Source of the DNA: Candidatus Heimdallarchaeota archaeon B3_Heim
GTDB lineage: Archaea > Asgardarchaeota > Heimdallarchaeia > Hodarchaeales > Hodarchaeaceae
DNA length: 64,000 bases
NCBI GenBank assembly: GCA_003144275.1
Contig: NJBF01000015.1
Span: 1-64,000, forward strand
Direction: 5' to 3'
Below the pieces are notes generated by a model that saw only the letters and a program-made list of their open reading frames with translations, did not search any database and was not told the DNA's origin. The position numbers were made by a program, and so were the translations under genes. Below are positions 17,903 through 26,997 of the stretch, piece by piece. Every line of letters starts with the position of its first letter. Positions within the stretch are counted from its first letter, which is position 1.

Positions 17903-19099
17903 ATGTGGGATTTTACTTCTCCCAGAAAAGTCATTTTTGGTGAGGATGCACTAGAATATCTCTCAGAACAATCTTTCAAGCACGTTTTCGTTGTAACAGA
18001 TCCAGTAATGAGAAAACTACATTTTCATTTGATAGAAAAACAGCTTAAAGCCATAAATGCTGAAATTACAGTTTTTGATGAGGTTCCAGGTGAACCGACA
18101 CTTCAAATTGTAGAAAAAGGAGCTAAACTGCTAGCAGAGGTTAATCCTGATGCTATTATCGCTTTTGGAGGTGGGAGTGTAATGGACTCTGCAAAAGGTA
18201 TGTGGCCGATGTGGGCTTCCCCCCAAGATGGTATGGATGCAATTGAGGGCTTAGATCCCTTTGGTAAGCTCAATCTTCGCGAAAAAACTAGCTGTATTCT
18301 TGTAAATATCCCTACTACTTCTGGAACTGGAGCAGATGTTACATGGTCAACTGTATTGACTGATAATTCAGCAGAAACTGAACGAAAAGCCTCTTTTGGT
18401 AATCGTGAATTAGTAGCCGATATCACAATACTTGATCCGATTCTCACGAAAACTTTACCTAGACATCTGATCGCTGGTACTGGTTTAGATGCACTAAGTC
18501 ATGCCATTGGTGGGTATCTTAGCACTTGGAGTAATGACTTTTCCGATGCGTTTCTAATTCACGCTTTCAAACTTCTGTGGGAAAATCTTACTCTTGCGTA
18601 TCACCAAGCTGAATCAGGTGAGGTAGATTTTGAAATTCGAGAAAAGCTTCATAATGCCGCGACAATGAGCGGATGGGGCTTTGGAAATTCCCAAATAATC
18701 CTTGGCCACGCATTGGGACACAGTATTGGAGCAGCTTTCAAAATTCCCCACTCAAAATGCATAGGTACGACATGCTGGTACTCTTTGATGTACAACAAGA
18801 ACACAGCATCCAATCGAATTGCTGAACTAGCCAGAGCAATTGGCTTAAATGGGAATTCAGAAGAAGAATTGACGGAACAGCTAATTTCTGGAGTGAAGGA
18901 TCTCTTGGGTGAACTTGACATGCCTCTTTCATTACAAGAAATGGGAGTGACAAAGGAAAAATATGACTCTGAGATTGAAACAGTCATTGAATACGCGCTT
19001 AATGACTCAGGAACACTCTCCAATCCTCGACCTGTCGACTATGAAGATTATGTTAAAATTTTCGAAAAATTATTTCTTGGCAATGAACTGGATTTCTAA
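17903..19099 (+). CDS. Iron-containing alcohol dehydrogenase
   Basis: Group III (iron-type) alcohol dehydrogenase of 398 aa, interconverting an alcohol and an aldehyde with NAD(P). The dinucleotide-binding GGGSVMDSAK loop is near residue 94, and the TTSGTGA motif follows. The metal ligands are visible as the D-A-L-S-H aspartate/histidine pair and the histidines in GHALGHSIG and IPHSKC. Full length. Second gene of the SCP2 operon. With the facing aldehyde oxidoreductase, ligase and carrier it would complete an alcohol to aldehyde to acid to acyl-CoA route, or the reverse under fermentation. Confidence 0.92.
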   Translation: MWDFTSPRKVIFGEDALEYLSEQSFKHVFVVTDPVMRKLHFHLIEKQLKAINAEITVFDEVPGEPTLQIVEKGAKLLAEVNPDAIIAFGGGSVMDSAKGMWPMWASPQDGMDAIEGLDPFGKLNLREKTSCILVNIPTTSGTGADVTWSTVLTDNSAETERKASFGNRELVADITILDPILTKTLPRHLIAGTGLDALSHAIGGYLSTWSNDFSDAFLIHAFKLLWENLTLAYHQAESGEVDFEIREKLHNAATMSGWGFGNSQIILGHALGHSIGAAFKIPHSKCIGTTCWYSLMYNKNTASNRIAELARAIGLNGNSEEELTEQLISGVKDLLGELDMPLSLQEMGVTKEKYDSEIETVIEYALNDSGTLSNPRPVDYEDYVKIFEKLFLGNELDF

Positions 19100-19143
19100 G
19101 TAATTTATTCCCCTTAGAATACAGAAGGATATTATAATAACAT

Positions 19144-19632
19144 TTAATTTTTTGAGGATTTTCTTTCTTCTCTAGGGGAAATTAGGTCGAAACCACATCT
19201 TGGACAAAAATTCTCTTTCGTAATCCGATTATTGCATTCTGGACATTTGATAACTCTTAATCTCTCCCTTAATTTATTTATATCTGGCCATTCCTGCGTT
19301 TTTCGCGGTTTATATTCCATTTTATTTTTAGATATGAAATAGGTGAACTCTTGATCTACCAGCAGAAGTTCGCAATGTTTGCAAAAATAAGCAAGTACCG
19401 ATGAAAATCTCCCTTTTCCAATTTTCATTTTTGGTTTGTGGTTTTCCCTCCAGAATCCCTGACCTTCATCAGGTGATGTTTCATTCCATAAAATTTTCCC
19501 TTCATATAGGGAGAAGTATCTAGATTGACTGGGGGAAAAAATAAACCCCGTGTCCATTGTGACACTACAATCAGGACAAATTCTATCTTTACCATTATCT
19601 TCATTAGGTTTTAGAGAATTTTTTTTCGCCAA
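19144..19632 (-). CDS. Zinc-ribbon protein, unknown role
   Basis: Protein of 162 aa with three cysteine-pair groups: CPDCS near residue 19, CKHCE near 85, and a C-terminal ribbon CPECN...CPRCG. The first part (CPDCSVTMDTGFIF) matches the small N-terminal zinc domain often found in archaeal and bacterial unknown proteins of about this kind. A basic, lysine-rich segment lies before the last ribbon. It could bind nucleic acids or other proteins. Its neighbour on the other side reads away from it; no operon partner. Confidence 0.6.
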   Translation of the reverse strand: MAKKNSLKPNEDNGKDRICPDCSVTMDTGFIFSPSQSRYFSLYEGKILWNETSPDEGQGFWRENHKPKMKIGKGRFSSVLAYFCKHCELLLVDQEFTYFISKNKMEYKPRKTQEWPDINKLRERLRVIKCPECNNRITKENFCPRCGFDLISPREERKSSKN

Positions 19633-19854
19633 AATACCACTCCTCGATTTGTATCAATTTCGATTGTTTTTTAAGATTCGTAGTAATTCTGAAAGAAATT
19701 AGGAATTTATAAGTTTATTATAAGCGGAATGTAGTAGTTGAGAATCTCTTCCTCCTTTTGCTTTTCGAGTTTTATGCTCATTCCTGCATTCTACTCAAAA
19801 CTTTCATCCCCCATTAGTTTTTTATTTTTTCAGAAAATACTTACCCTTCAATCT

Positions 19855-19864
19855 AAATATATAC
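19855..19864 (+). promoter_or_regulatory. TATA box of the 19882 gene
   Basis: AAATATATAC is centred about 23-25 bases before the ATG at 19882, so transcription should start at or beside the start codon, giving a leaderless mRNA. This argues against any longer upstream reading of the gene. Confidence 0.5.
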
Positions 19865-19881
19865 ATTATGGATGGTCTTGT

Positions 19882-20262
19882 ATGGTAAATGAGGATCTGT
19901 TGAGAACTCTGTTTGTAAAAAAATCATTAAAGAATATTGAGGGAGGCTTCCAACTAGAGATGAAGAATCCAATTAGCGATGCCACTATTATCGACGCTAT
20001 TAAATTTGAGATAAAAGGAGACGCTATTGAAGGAAAAGAAAAGTATAAAGATTTTGTGGTCGAGATCGGGGGCGAGTCTATTGAAAACAAATCTATTAGC
20101 GAACAAAATCCTGCTGATTTTAGTGTTAAATCTCAGGCCATTCTTCGTTTTAAAAGAGAGCAACCGTTACCTGTTGGGAAATATAAGCTACGATTTACTC
20201 AGTTATTAACCGAACAATACGGCGATATTCCGTTTTCAATGAAAGAGCGTATTCGTGAATGA
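19882..20262 (+). CDS. Unknown protein, 126 aa
   Basis: No family recognised. The protein begins MVNEDLLRTLF and looks like one small beta-rich domain: FQLEMKNPISDATIIDAIKF, then alternating charged strands (YKDFVVEIGG, AILRFKR), ending with LRFTQLLTEQYGDIP. There are no cysteines, membrane helices or catalytic motif. The frame stays open 48 codons upstream of the ATG at 19882, but the TATA box at 19855-19864 makes this ATG the likely start, and the upstream part reads as low-quality hydrophobic sequence. It stands alone before the aminotransferase. Confidence 0.6.
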   Translation: MVNEDLLRTLFVKKSLKNIEGGFQLEMKNPISDATIIDAIKFEIKGDAIEGKEKYKDFVVEIGGESIENKSISEQNPADFSVKSQAILRFKREQPLPVGKYKLRFTQLLTEQYGDIPFSMKERIRE

Positions 20263-20441
20263 CTCTATAAATTTAAGTAACTGTCTATTTCCTTTTTCAG
20301 AAATACGGGGGAGAGATTTCTGCATTTTTGTATTGATTTTAACTGATTATAGATCCCACAGTAGAAAAATTCTTAAGTCAAAAAAGTGGATTCTCTATAA
20401 CTACTCATCTACTTTTATTATTAAAAGGCTGGTAAGTAAGT

Positions 20442-21815
20442 ATGGAAAATCAGAAACGCTTATTTAAAGATGAAGAAATTCTTGAGTGGATTACAACCCT
20501 AACGGAAGAAGATCTCAGAACAGTACATAAAAAAAGTCTGGTACCCTTCTATGATCAGGTATTTGTAGAAGGAAAAGGAGTTTATTTAAAGGATCACTCA
20601 GGAAAAGAATTTCTTGATTGTACCAGCCAGGCTTGGACATCTAATATCGGTTTTGCAAATCCTGACGTTGCATATGGAGTATCAGAACAAGTTAAACGAC
20701 TTACTCATGTACGGTACGGATTTCCTACCATACCCCGGATTAATTTTATTCACAAACTTGCTTCCATTACCCCTAAAGGCCTGACAAAAATTGCAGTAAA
20801 TGCCATGGGAGGAGGCGCGGCAATAGAAGCTGCTCTCAAACTCACAATGATAAATAAACCCGGTGCAGAGACTTTTTATTCCTATACTCGCGGGTATCAT
20901 GGAAGTTCTTTGGCAACAATGACTCTCGCTACACGATTTGCTGGAGTTACACGGTTTCGTCCATGGGGATTTGATCGGGTGTCAAAAATTCCTTTTCCCT
21001 ACTGTTATCGATGTCCTGTTGGTCAGGAGAATGAAAAATCCTGTAAACTGGAATGTCTTGAGATAGTAAAGCATCTCATTGAATATGGTTCTGTAGACAA
21101 AGTAGCAGGAATTCTCATGGAACCGATTCAAGGTCCAGGTGGACATATTCCTGCTCCTAAGCGTTATATGAAAGAACTAAGAAAATGGACCCAAGCTAAT
21201 GAAATATTTCTGATCTGGGATGAGTCACAGCTCTTTACTCGTATCGGTTATTGGTTCTCTTCAGAATTTTATGACGGGATTAAACCAGATATTACCTGTT
21301 TAACAAAAGCTGTCGGGGGTGGGCTTCCAATGGGTGTCACTATTGCTCGTGAAGATTTAAGTGGTTTTAATTCCGCAGAAGAACATTCTACATTTGGCGC
21401 TAACCCCCTTATGTTTGCCTCAGGGCTTGTATTTTTGAATTATATTGGAAGAGCAAACTTGTTGGAGAATACACGAGAGCAGGGAGCCTATATTACTAAA
21501 AAATTATATAGTTTACAAAAAGAATCAGAATATATTGGAGATATCAGGTGTCCAGGTTTAATGATAGGTATTGAACTGGTTTTGGATCGAGAAACCAAAG
21601 AACCAGCAAATGCTTTAGCGACGGATCTTATTGAAATTGCTAAGGATGAATATGGGGTCATCTTTGGCTTATCTGCCCCTATTTCGAGTGATTCAGGTTC
21701 TTTGTATCGTAATGTTGTAAAAATTAAACCTCCTCTAACAATTACACAAGAGGATTCAGATCATATAATGGATATATTTGAAAAAGCATTAGAAGAAGCT
21801 ATTGATTATTTATAG
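20442..21815 (+). CDS. Class III PLP-dependent aminotransferase
   Basis: Pyridoxal-phosphate aminotransferase of 457 aa, in the acetylornithine/4-aminobutyrate group, moving an amino group between an amine and a keto acid. The PLP lysine is in LTKAVGGGLPMG, and the DES-Q stretch (WDESQL) is the aspartate-containing motif that holds the pyridine nitrogen. GGGAAIEAALK is the phosphate-binding region. A cysteine-rich insert (YCYRCPVGQENEKSC, about residues 186-203) is unusual. It is followed after 15 bases by a sugar kinase, so the pair may process an amino sugar, polyol or omega-amino compound. The amine substrate is not evident. Confidence 0.88.
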   Translation: MENQKRLFKDEEILEWITTLTEEDLRTVHKKSLVPFYDQVFVEGKGVYLKDHSGKEFLDCTSQAWTSNIGFANPDVAYGVSEQVKRLTHVRYGFPTIPRINFIHKLASITPKGLTKIAVNAMGGGAAIEAALKLTMINKPGAETFYSYTRGYHGSSLATMTLATRFAGVTRFRPWGFDRVSKIPFPYCYRCPVGQENEKSCKLECLEIVKHLIEYGSVDKVAGILMEPIQGPGGHIPAPKRYMKELRKWTQANEIFLIWDESQLFTRIGYWFSSEFYDGIKPDITCLTKAVGGGLPMGVTIAREDLSGFNSAEEHSTFGANPLMFASGLVFLNYIGRANLLENTREQGAYITKKLYSLQKESEYIGDIRCPGLMIGIELVLDRETKEPANALATDLIEIAKDEYGVIFGLSAPISSDSGSLYRNVVKIKPPLTITQEDSDHIMDIFEKALEEAIDYL

Positions 21816-21830
21816 AACTGTTGTGATTGA

Positions 21831-23429
21831 ATGGTTACAAAGAAGTTTCTAGCTTATGATCTTGGAACAACCAGCACAAAGGCTGTATTAATCTCAAACG
21901 ATATTGAATTCCTTGATTCATCAGTAATGGATTATCGGACAATTTTCCCCAAAGCAGGATATGCAGAGCATAATCCTGAAGACTGGTGGCATACTTTAGT
22001 AAGTACTACGCAGGAATTAATGAAAAAAACTGCCACAGATCCTTCTGAAATTAATGCTATTACATTTAGTTCCCAAATGCAAGGATGTCTTCCAGTTGAC
22101 AAAGATGGTACACCGTTAATGAACTGTATGATATGGTTGGACGGTCGAGGAGCCGAAATGATGTCCAAACTCTGGCCATGGCCAAGAGTAATGGGATATA
22201 ATCCCTATCGTTTATTTAGAAAGTTTTTAAAAATTACTGGAGGGTCACCTGGGTTAGCAGGGAAAGATATCATCCCTAAAATTCTGTGGCTGCAAAAAAA
22301 TAATCCCGACCTCCTTCAGAGGACTTTTAAGTTCTTAGATGTAAAAGATTATGTGATTTATTTGCTTACAGGAGTAATGGCCACCTCAACAGATCTTGCA
22401 TATATTTGGTGGTTGATGGACAGTCGGAAGCAAGAAGGGAAACCACGGAATGAATGGTCCCGATCTTTATGTAAAACATTCAAAATCGATATGGAAAAAC
22501 TCCCTGAGCTCCGAAAACCTACAGATATTATTGGTTCATTGTCAGAAAAGGCCGCGTTAGAGTTAGGTCTAGTAAAGGGTATACCTGTCGTAAATGGTGC
22601 TGGTGATATGACTACAGCAGCCATTGGTTCAGGTGCCGTCTTAGATGGAGAACTTCATTGCCAAATTGGGACATCTGGCTGGGTAGCTGGACATGTTTCC
22701 GAAAGAAAAGTAGATATTAGTCATTATACTGGTTGCACTGGTTCAGCTTTCGCTGATCAATTTTATTTAGTTACAGGACATCAGGAAATTGCTGGTTCAG
22801 CACTTGAATGGGTAAAAAATAATATTCTTTATTTTAAAGAGGAATTACAATCTCAAGAAAAGAAAGATGTTTATGAGATTTTTGATGAACTCGTTTCGGA
22901 TTGCCCACCAGGTGGAAAAGCAGCTGGAGGCACAAATTTATTATTTATGCCATGGCTTTATGGAGAAAGATGTCCGTTAGATGATGATCACGTTCGTGGA
23001 GGATTAATCAACCTTTCACTAGACCATGATAGACGCCATTTACTTAGAGCGGTGTTTGAAGGGGTGGCATTCAACGCTCGTTGGGCATTACATACAGTAG
23101 AAAAACTTTATTCTTCTGTAGAATGGCTTTCCATAATTGGAGGAGGAGCCAAATCCGAAGTTTGGTGTCAAATTTATGCTGATATTCTAAATAGAAAAAT
23201 TAAACGTGTTAAAAACCCACAAGAAGCCGGAGCATTAGGTTCCGCGTTAATTGCTAAGATGGCATTAGGAGAAATTCAAAGTTTGGATGAGATTAAACAG
23301 TGTTGTCACTACGACAAAGAATTTACCCCGAATCCTGAGTATCGTGAGCTGTATGATAATCTTTTTAAAGAATTTAAGAATTTATACAAACAAAATAAGA
23401 AATGGTTCAAGAGGATGAATAGCAAGTAG
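21831..23429 (+). CDS. FGGY-family carbohydrate kinase
   Basis: ATP-dependent sugar or polyol kinase of 532 aa of the xylulokinase/glycerol kinase group. The first domain starts with DLGTTSTKAVL (ATP phosphate motif) and the second has the adenosine motif around GGGAKSEVWCQIYADIL. Length is a little above xylulokinase. It is the second gene of a two-gene operon with the class III aminotransferase. The substrate could be xylulose, glycerol, erythritol or similar; I cannot choose. The next gene on the other strand begins four bases after the stop. Confidence 0.87.
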   Translation: MVTKKFLAYDLGTTSTKAVLISNDIEFLDSSVMDYRTIFPKAGYAEHNPEDWWHTLVSTTQELMKKTATDPSEINAITFSSQMQGCLPVDKDGTPLMNCMIWLDGRGAEMMSKLWPWPRVMGYNPYRLFRKFLKITGGSPGLAGKDIIPKILWLQKNNPDLLQRTFKFLDVKDYVIYLLTGVMATSTDLAYIWWLMDSRKQEGKPRNEWSRSLCKTFKIDMEKLPELRKPTDIIGSLSEKAALELGLVKGIPVVNGAGDMTTAAIGSGAVLDGELHCQIGTSGWVAGHVSERKVDISHYTGCTGSAFADQFYLVTGHQEIAGSALEWVKNNILYFKEELQSQEKKDVYEIFDELVSDCPPGGKAAGGTNLLFMPWLYGERCPLDDDHVRGGLINLSLDHDRRHLLRAVFEGVAFNARWALHTVEKLYSSVEWLSIIGGGAKSEVWCQIYADILNRKIKRVKNPQEAGALGSALIAKMALGEIQSLDEIKQCCHYDKEFTPNPEYRELYDNLFKEFKNLYKQNKKWFKRMNSK

Positions 23430-23433
23430 GGCT

Positions 23434-24468
23434 TTAATAATGTGAGGCTAATTTTAGAGTTCGAAAATCATCTGGGAATTTTAACTTAAGATAAATCTGA
23501 ATTTCGGTTTCATCAATCGTTTCCAAAGCAGAATATTCATCAATAGACGATCGTTGAATTCTCGTCCAATTAAGCAAATCTTTACCAATTTTAAGACTCT
23601 TTCTCATTGAATCCGATTCGTCGACGATTAGAATCACTGAAAAATCAGATTCTTCCACACGGACTAGTTTGTAATGTTCATCTAGTTCTGAGGATCCAGT
23701 TCGTTTCATGAGAATTTCTCTCACACCTGCTCCTAAAGAGGCTTGAGCAAACGTATTAACTGCAGTAAACATACTTGTTAACATTGATGGATCATATGTG
23801 ACTTCCTCTTCCTTTGCACTTGTCCCAACTAGCAGACCTGATTCTGTTTTATAAATACATACATTATAGATGTTGATTTTAGGTAAAATAACTTCTCCTG
23901 TTAATGTTTCAATCAACCAGTCAAAAGCTTGATAGAAATTCACACCAGATTTGGCAGACATATGGAAGATATTTACTGCTTTGAATTGGCCTTTTTGCTG
24001 AATTTCGTACAGATCAAAATGCTGTAGGAGTAAAACATAAGGATCTACACCAGAGAGATCTGCTTTGTTTGCAGCAAGTAATAAGATCCCATTTGGTTTG
24101 ATATGGGGAAGTGCATTAAATAATGCAGTTTTACTCTCTTCAAATGATTCTGGATTTGAACAATCGACTACAAAGACAATAGCAGATGCAATACGTAGAT
24201 AATCCTCCCAGATCATGTGGAAAGATTCTTGGCCCCCCAAATCAAATGCCTGAAAGGCTACATCACGATATTCGAATTGATCAACGTTTAGCCCCATAGT
24301 TCTCGCTGAAGTTCCATGAAATTCTCCTGTTCGTAACCTTTGTAGTATAGTAGTTTTACCTGCAAACCCTAGACCAATAAAAGTTATTAATTTTTCAGCT
24401 ATTGGTTCTTTTGAATCAATATCTTTAGTCTTCTCTCTTCGTCTGAATAGGCGCTTTAATAAAGACAT
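23434..24468 (-). CDS. Arf-like small GTPase with C-terminal sensor-like domain
   Basis: Protein of 344 aa. Residues about 25-190 are a Ras-superfamily GTPase of Arf/Sar type: P-loop GLGFAGKT (32-39), switch I T57-M-G-L-N, switch II D-L-G-G-Q80, base-specifying N134-K-A-D137 and a later SAK. The first 13 residues (MSLLKRLFRRREK) are short, hydrophobic and basic, like the membrane-binding N-terminal helix of Arf proteins, but residue 2 is Ser, not the Gly that is myristoylated. Residues about 195-344 form a second domain with strand-rich segments (INIYNVCIYKTESGLLVG, KLVRVEESDFSVILIVD) like longin/roadblock regulators seen beside GTPases. Such proteins are typical of Asgard genomes. Likely role: membrane-linked switch. 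Confidence 0.88.
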   Translation of the reverse strand: MSLLKRLFRRREKTKDIDSKEPIAEKLITFIGLGFAGKTTILQRLRTGEFHGTSARTMGLNVDQFEYRDVAFQAFDLGGQESFHMIWEDYLRIASAIVFVVDCSNPESFEESKTALFNALPHIKPNGILLLAANKADLSGVDPYVLLLQHFDLYEIQQKGQFKAVNIFHMSAKSGVNFYQAFDWLIETLTGEVILPKINIYNVCIYKTESGLLVGTSAKEEEVTYDPSMLTSMFTAVNTFAQASLGAGVREILMKRTGSSELDEHYKLVRVEESDFSVILIVDESDSMRKSLKIGKDLLNWTRIQRSSIDEYSALETIDETEIQIYLKLKFPDDFRTLKLASHY

Positions 24469-24644
24469 AAAAACACTTCAGGGAGTAGTATGCGAGAAAA
24501 AGGCGTTCTTTGAATAACTTAAACACGCATTTTAGATAAAGGTAACTAGTCAAAATTTCCGGAGACAAAAATCGAATCTAAGAGATTTTTTTGCCTCATT
24601 CAATAATAGTAGGAATTCTGGACATTTTAAAATATCATTAATCT

Positions 24645-25736
24645 TCAGGTATGGTTCGGGTCGGATTTATCGAAAAATTTAGTAAGTTCAATTCTTTTAT
24701 CTGAAAGGTCTTTTTTGTCAATATGAGTATGAAAATAGCTAAAATATTCCGTAAATAGCTTAGTATCTTGTCTTAAATTATCAAGAACATCTTGAACAAT
24801 GCGTATTTCGTTATATTCCTTCTTTGTAAATGAAAATATGTTCTGATCCAATAATTCATCAAATGTAAGATTATCTGCTAACTCCACATATTTATAAATC
24901 GTTTGTTCAAGATGGGGAATCAAATTCACTGGCTGGGGGAAAAATTGGTGTTCGCTTATTCGTTGCTGGATAACCTTTTTACGTGGAAATTTCTCATAGC
25001 CAATTCCATTAACATCTAAAATCCTTGCAGCTGCAAGAGTAGTGCCTGTACCAGCAAAAGGATCAAGAACGTTTTTCGCGCCAGTTAACTTAATGCAACG
25101 GTAAGGTAGCTCGATTGGAAATGGCGCTTCGTGGCCTTTTTTTATTGTGCTCCCAGTTGTACGAGAGTACGGAATGAACCAAACATTTCCCGCATCCCTC
25201 AGATCTGATTTTGCGTATCTTCCAATGTTTGATTTATCTGCATAAGGAATACCAATCGCTTGTGGATTCATCCGATATTTTTTACGGTCTTTAACAAAGA
25301 CAAAGATGTATTCAAAGATATTGTTTAATCGTCTACTCCGACCAGACGGTGTATAATGGCCTCTTCCTAAAAAAGATTTCAACCAAATAATTGTTTGAAG
25401 ACGAAAAAATCCAGCGTTGGGTGCTAATTCTGCAATTCTATTTGATAATCCCTGGCTATTGGCCGAATCTCCGATATTTAGAAAAAACATTCCTTTAGAT
25501 GAAAGAACTCTGTAACATTCAGACCAAACCTGCAATAGTAGTGCTTCATATTCTGCCTCAGATTTTTGATCATCATAAACGTTACCTTCATCATCTGAAT
25601 AAACTTTGCTTCGATTATAAGGGGGTGAAGTGACAATCACGTCAATAGATGAATCCTTAACCTCTTTCATATCCTCTGAGCTTTTATAGTAAATTATCTG
25701 GTTCCCAATCTTGTCATAATTCGGTTCTGAATCCAT
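24645..25736 (-). CDS. Beta-class DNA methyltransferase (TSPPY type)
   Basis: S-adenosylmethionine-dependent DNA methyltransferase of 363 aa. Motif IV TSPPYNRS is near the start (about residue 35) and motif I DPFAGTGTTLAAA is near 230, the order found in class beta enzymes; the SPPY form suggests cytosine N4 or adenine N6 methylation. Residues about 240-363 form a charged C-terminal extension with no known domain, possibly for target recognition. No nuclease gene is adjacent, so it may be an orphan methylase like the one at 9114. Confidence 0.87.
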   Translation of the reverse strand: MDSEPNYDKIGNQIIYYKSSEDMKEVKDSSIDVIVTSPPYNRSKVYSDDEGNVYDDQKSEAEYEALLLQVWSECYRVLSSKGMFFLNIGDSANSQGLSNRIAELAPNAGFFRLQTIIWLKSFLGRGHYTPSGRSRRLNNIFEYIFVFVKDRKKYRMNPQAIGIPYADKSNIGRYAKSDLRDAGNVWFIPYSRTTGSTIKKGHEAPFPIELPYRCIKLTGAKNVLDPFAGTGTTLAAARILDVNGIGYEKFPRKKVIQQRISEHQFFPQPVNLIPHLEQTIYKYVELADNLTFDELLDQNIFSFTKKEYNEIRIVQDVLDNLRQDTKLFTEYFSYFHTHIDKKDLSDKRIELTKFFDKSDPNHT

Positions 25737-26199
25737 TTGATCGCCAATTTTTAATTATAAAAAAGAGAAAGAAATGATAGCTTATTTAATTGTTTCACAC
25801 TAAACACTCCATCTAGATACATTTAAGTTTTAAAAATACCTTTCTTGGTTTTTAGAATCTGTCCACACTGATTATTTCGATTAGATAAAAATTTTTGGTA
25901 GGCTCTCGTTTATATTGAATTTTTCCTACACCGCTAATATCTTTTTAAATCAAAGATTAGATAAAAATGCTCATTTTAATTTTTTTTGTGTTGTTGCTAG
26001 ATTTTATGCATTAAATATCAAAAGCTTAATATTTTAGTTTTTTTTTATCGTACATCACACGGAAATCCATTCTGTTTTGCATTACAAGAAAAAACAAGTT
26101 CACTTGACCCACTTTACTCTCATTTATCCTGTTGAATATTTTTTTTCCTTGTTGGCATCAGAAAATTTCCGTCAACCATTTCAAATATCGTGAGAAAAA
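25737..26199. other. 463-base A/T-rich non-coding region
   Basis: Very A/T-rich with many runs of T and A and no credible ORF in either direction. It must hold the promoters of the divergent methyltransferase and OB-fold genes, but I cannot single out one TATA box among the many A/T runs. No dyad, RNA or repeat structure stands out. Confidence 0.5.
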
Positions 26200-26862
26200 A
26201 TGAACGTATATCAAGAATCTCAAGAAAACGAAGAGGAAGAAGAATCTGAAGAAAAAACTGAGGAGACAGAGGAAACTGAAGAAAAACCTGAAGTAACCGA
26301 AGTAGCTGAGGAAAAATCTGAAGTAACCGAAGAAAAATCTCCCTCTAAAGATCCACAGGAGACAGAGGAAGCACTTAATGTGATGAAGGTAAGTGATCTG
26401 GCTCCTTTTGAAAGAAAACTTCAAGTAACGTTTTGTGTTGTTGAAAAAGGCGAATCTAGATCAATTGTGAGCAAAAAAACCAATGAAGAGCATAATCTTG
26501 CCGATTTAAAGGTAGGAGATGAAACAGGGACTATTACTTTGACTCTCTGGGACGAAACAATTGATCGTGTGACTGAAGGTGGAACCTTTGTCCTAAAGAA
26601 CGGATACGTAAATGTATTTCAAAACCAAATGCGTCTAGCACTTGGTAAATGGGGATCAATTGAGGACACAGATGACAAAATTTCGGTTGATTACGTAAAA
26701 ACAGATAACGATCGCTCACTAGAACAGCATGAAGACAGAAGACGTCGAAGACCATTTGATCGTGGTGGAGACCAGCGCCGATCTTCTCGAGGCAGAGATA
26801 ACTCAGGTTATCGTGGTCGATCAGATCGTCAAGAACGTTCAGGCCAACAAGATCGTTGGTAG
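26200..26862 (+). CDS. OB-fold single-stranded DNA-binding protein with acidic N-tail and Arg/Gly C-tail
   Basis: Protein of 220 aa in three parts. Residues 1-60 are almost all Glu, Thr, Val and Lys, forming an acidic disordered tail. Residues about 63-160 are an OB fold of the RPA/SOSS-B type (VSDLAPFERKLQV, then HNLADLKVGDETGTITLTLW and the closing YVNVFQNQMRLALG). Residues 180-220 are an RGG/RSG-rich tail ending in Trp. The RG-rich tail could bind RNA or DNA, as in eukaryotic RGG proteins. The core suggests a role in replication or repair. A T-rich terminator follows. An internal start near the end of the acidic tail is possible. Confidence 0.8.
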   Translation: MNVYQESQENEEEEESEEKTEETEETEEKPEVTEVAEEKSEVTEEKSPSKDPQETEEALNVMKVSDLAPFERKLQVTFCVVEKGESRSIVSKKTNEEHNLADLKVGDETGTITLTLWDETIDRVTEGGTFVLKNGYVNVFQNQMRLALGKWGSIEDTDDKISVDYVKTDNDRSLEQHEDRRRRRPFDRGGDQRRSSRGRDNSGYRGRSDRQERSGQQDRW

Positions 26863-26865
26863 ACG

Positions 26866-26893
26866 TTTTTTATCCTTTTTTTCTTTTATTTTC
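26866..26893 (+). terminator. T-rich terminator after the OB-fold gene
   Basis: Starting four bases after the stop codon, three runs of five to seven T in 28 bases: a strong archaeal poly-T terminator. Confidence 0.55.
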
Positions 26894-26997
26894 TATTACT
26901 GAATTGCTAAGGTATTTATTACTACTCCCCCATCTTAAGAGAATCGATCTCTAATGGTCAGTAAATAAATGAATAGTAAAATCGTGATAAATGGGAT

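Noticed and set aside
26158..26424. Leftward 88-aa Phe-rich ORF against the OB-fold gene
   Set aside because: It is the complement of the Glu-rich low-complexity tail, which always gives Phe/Leu-rich frames.
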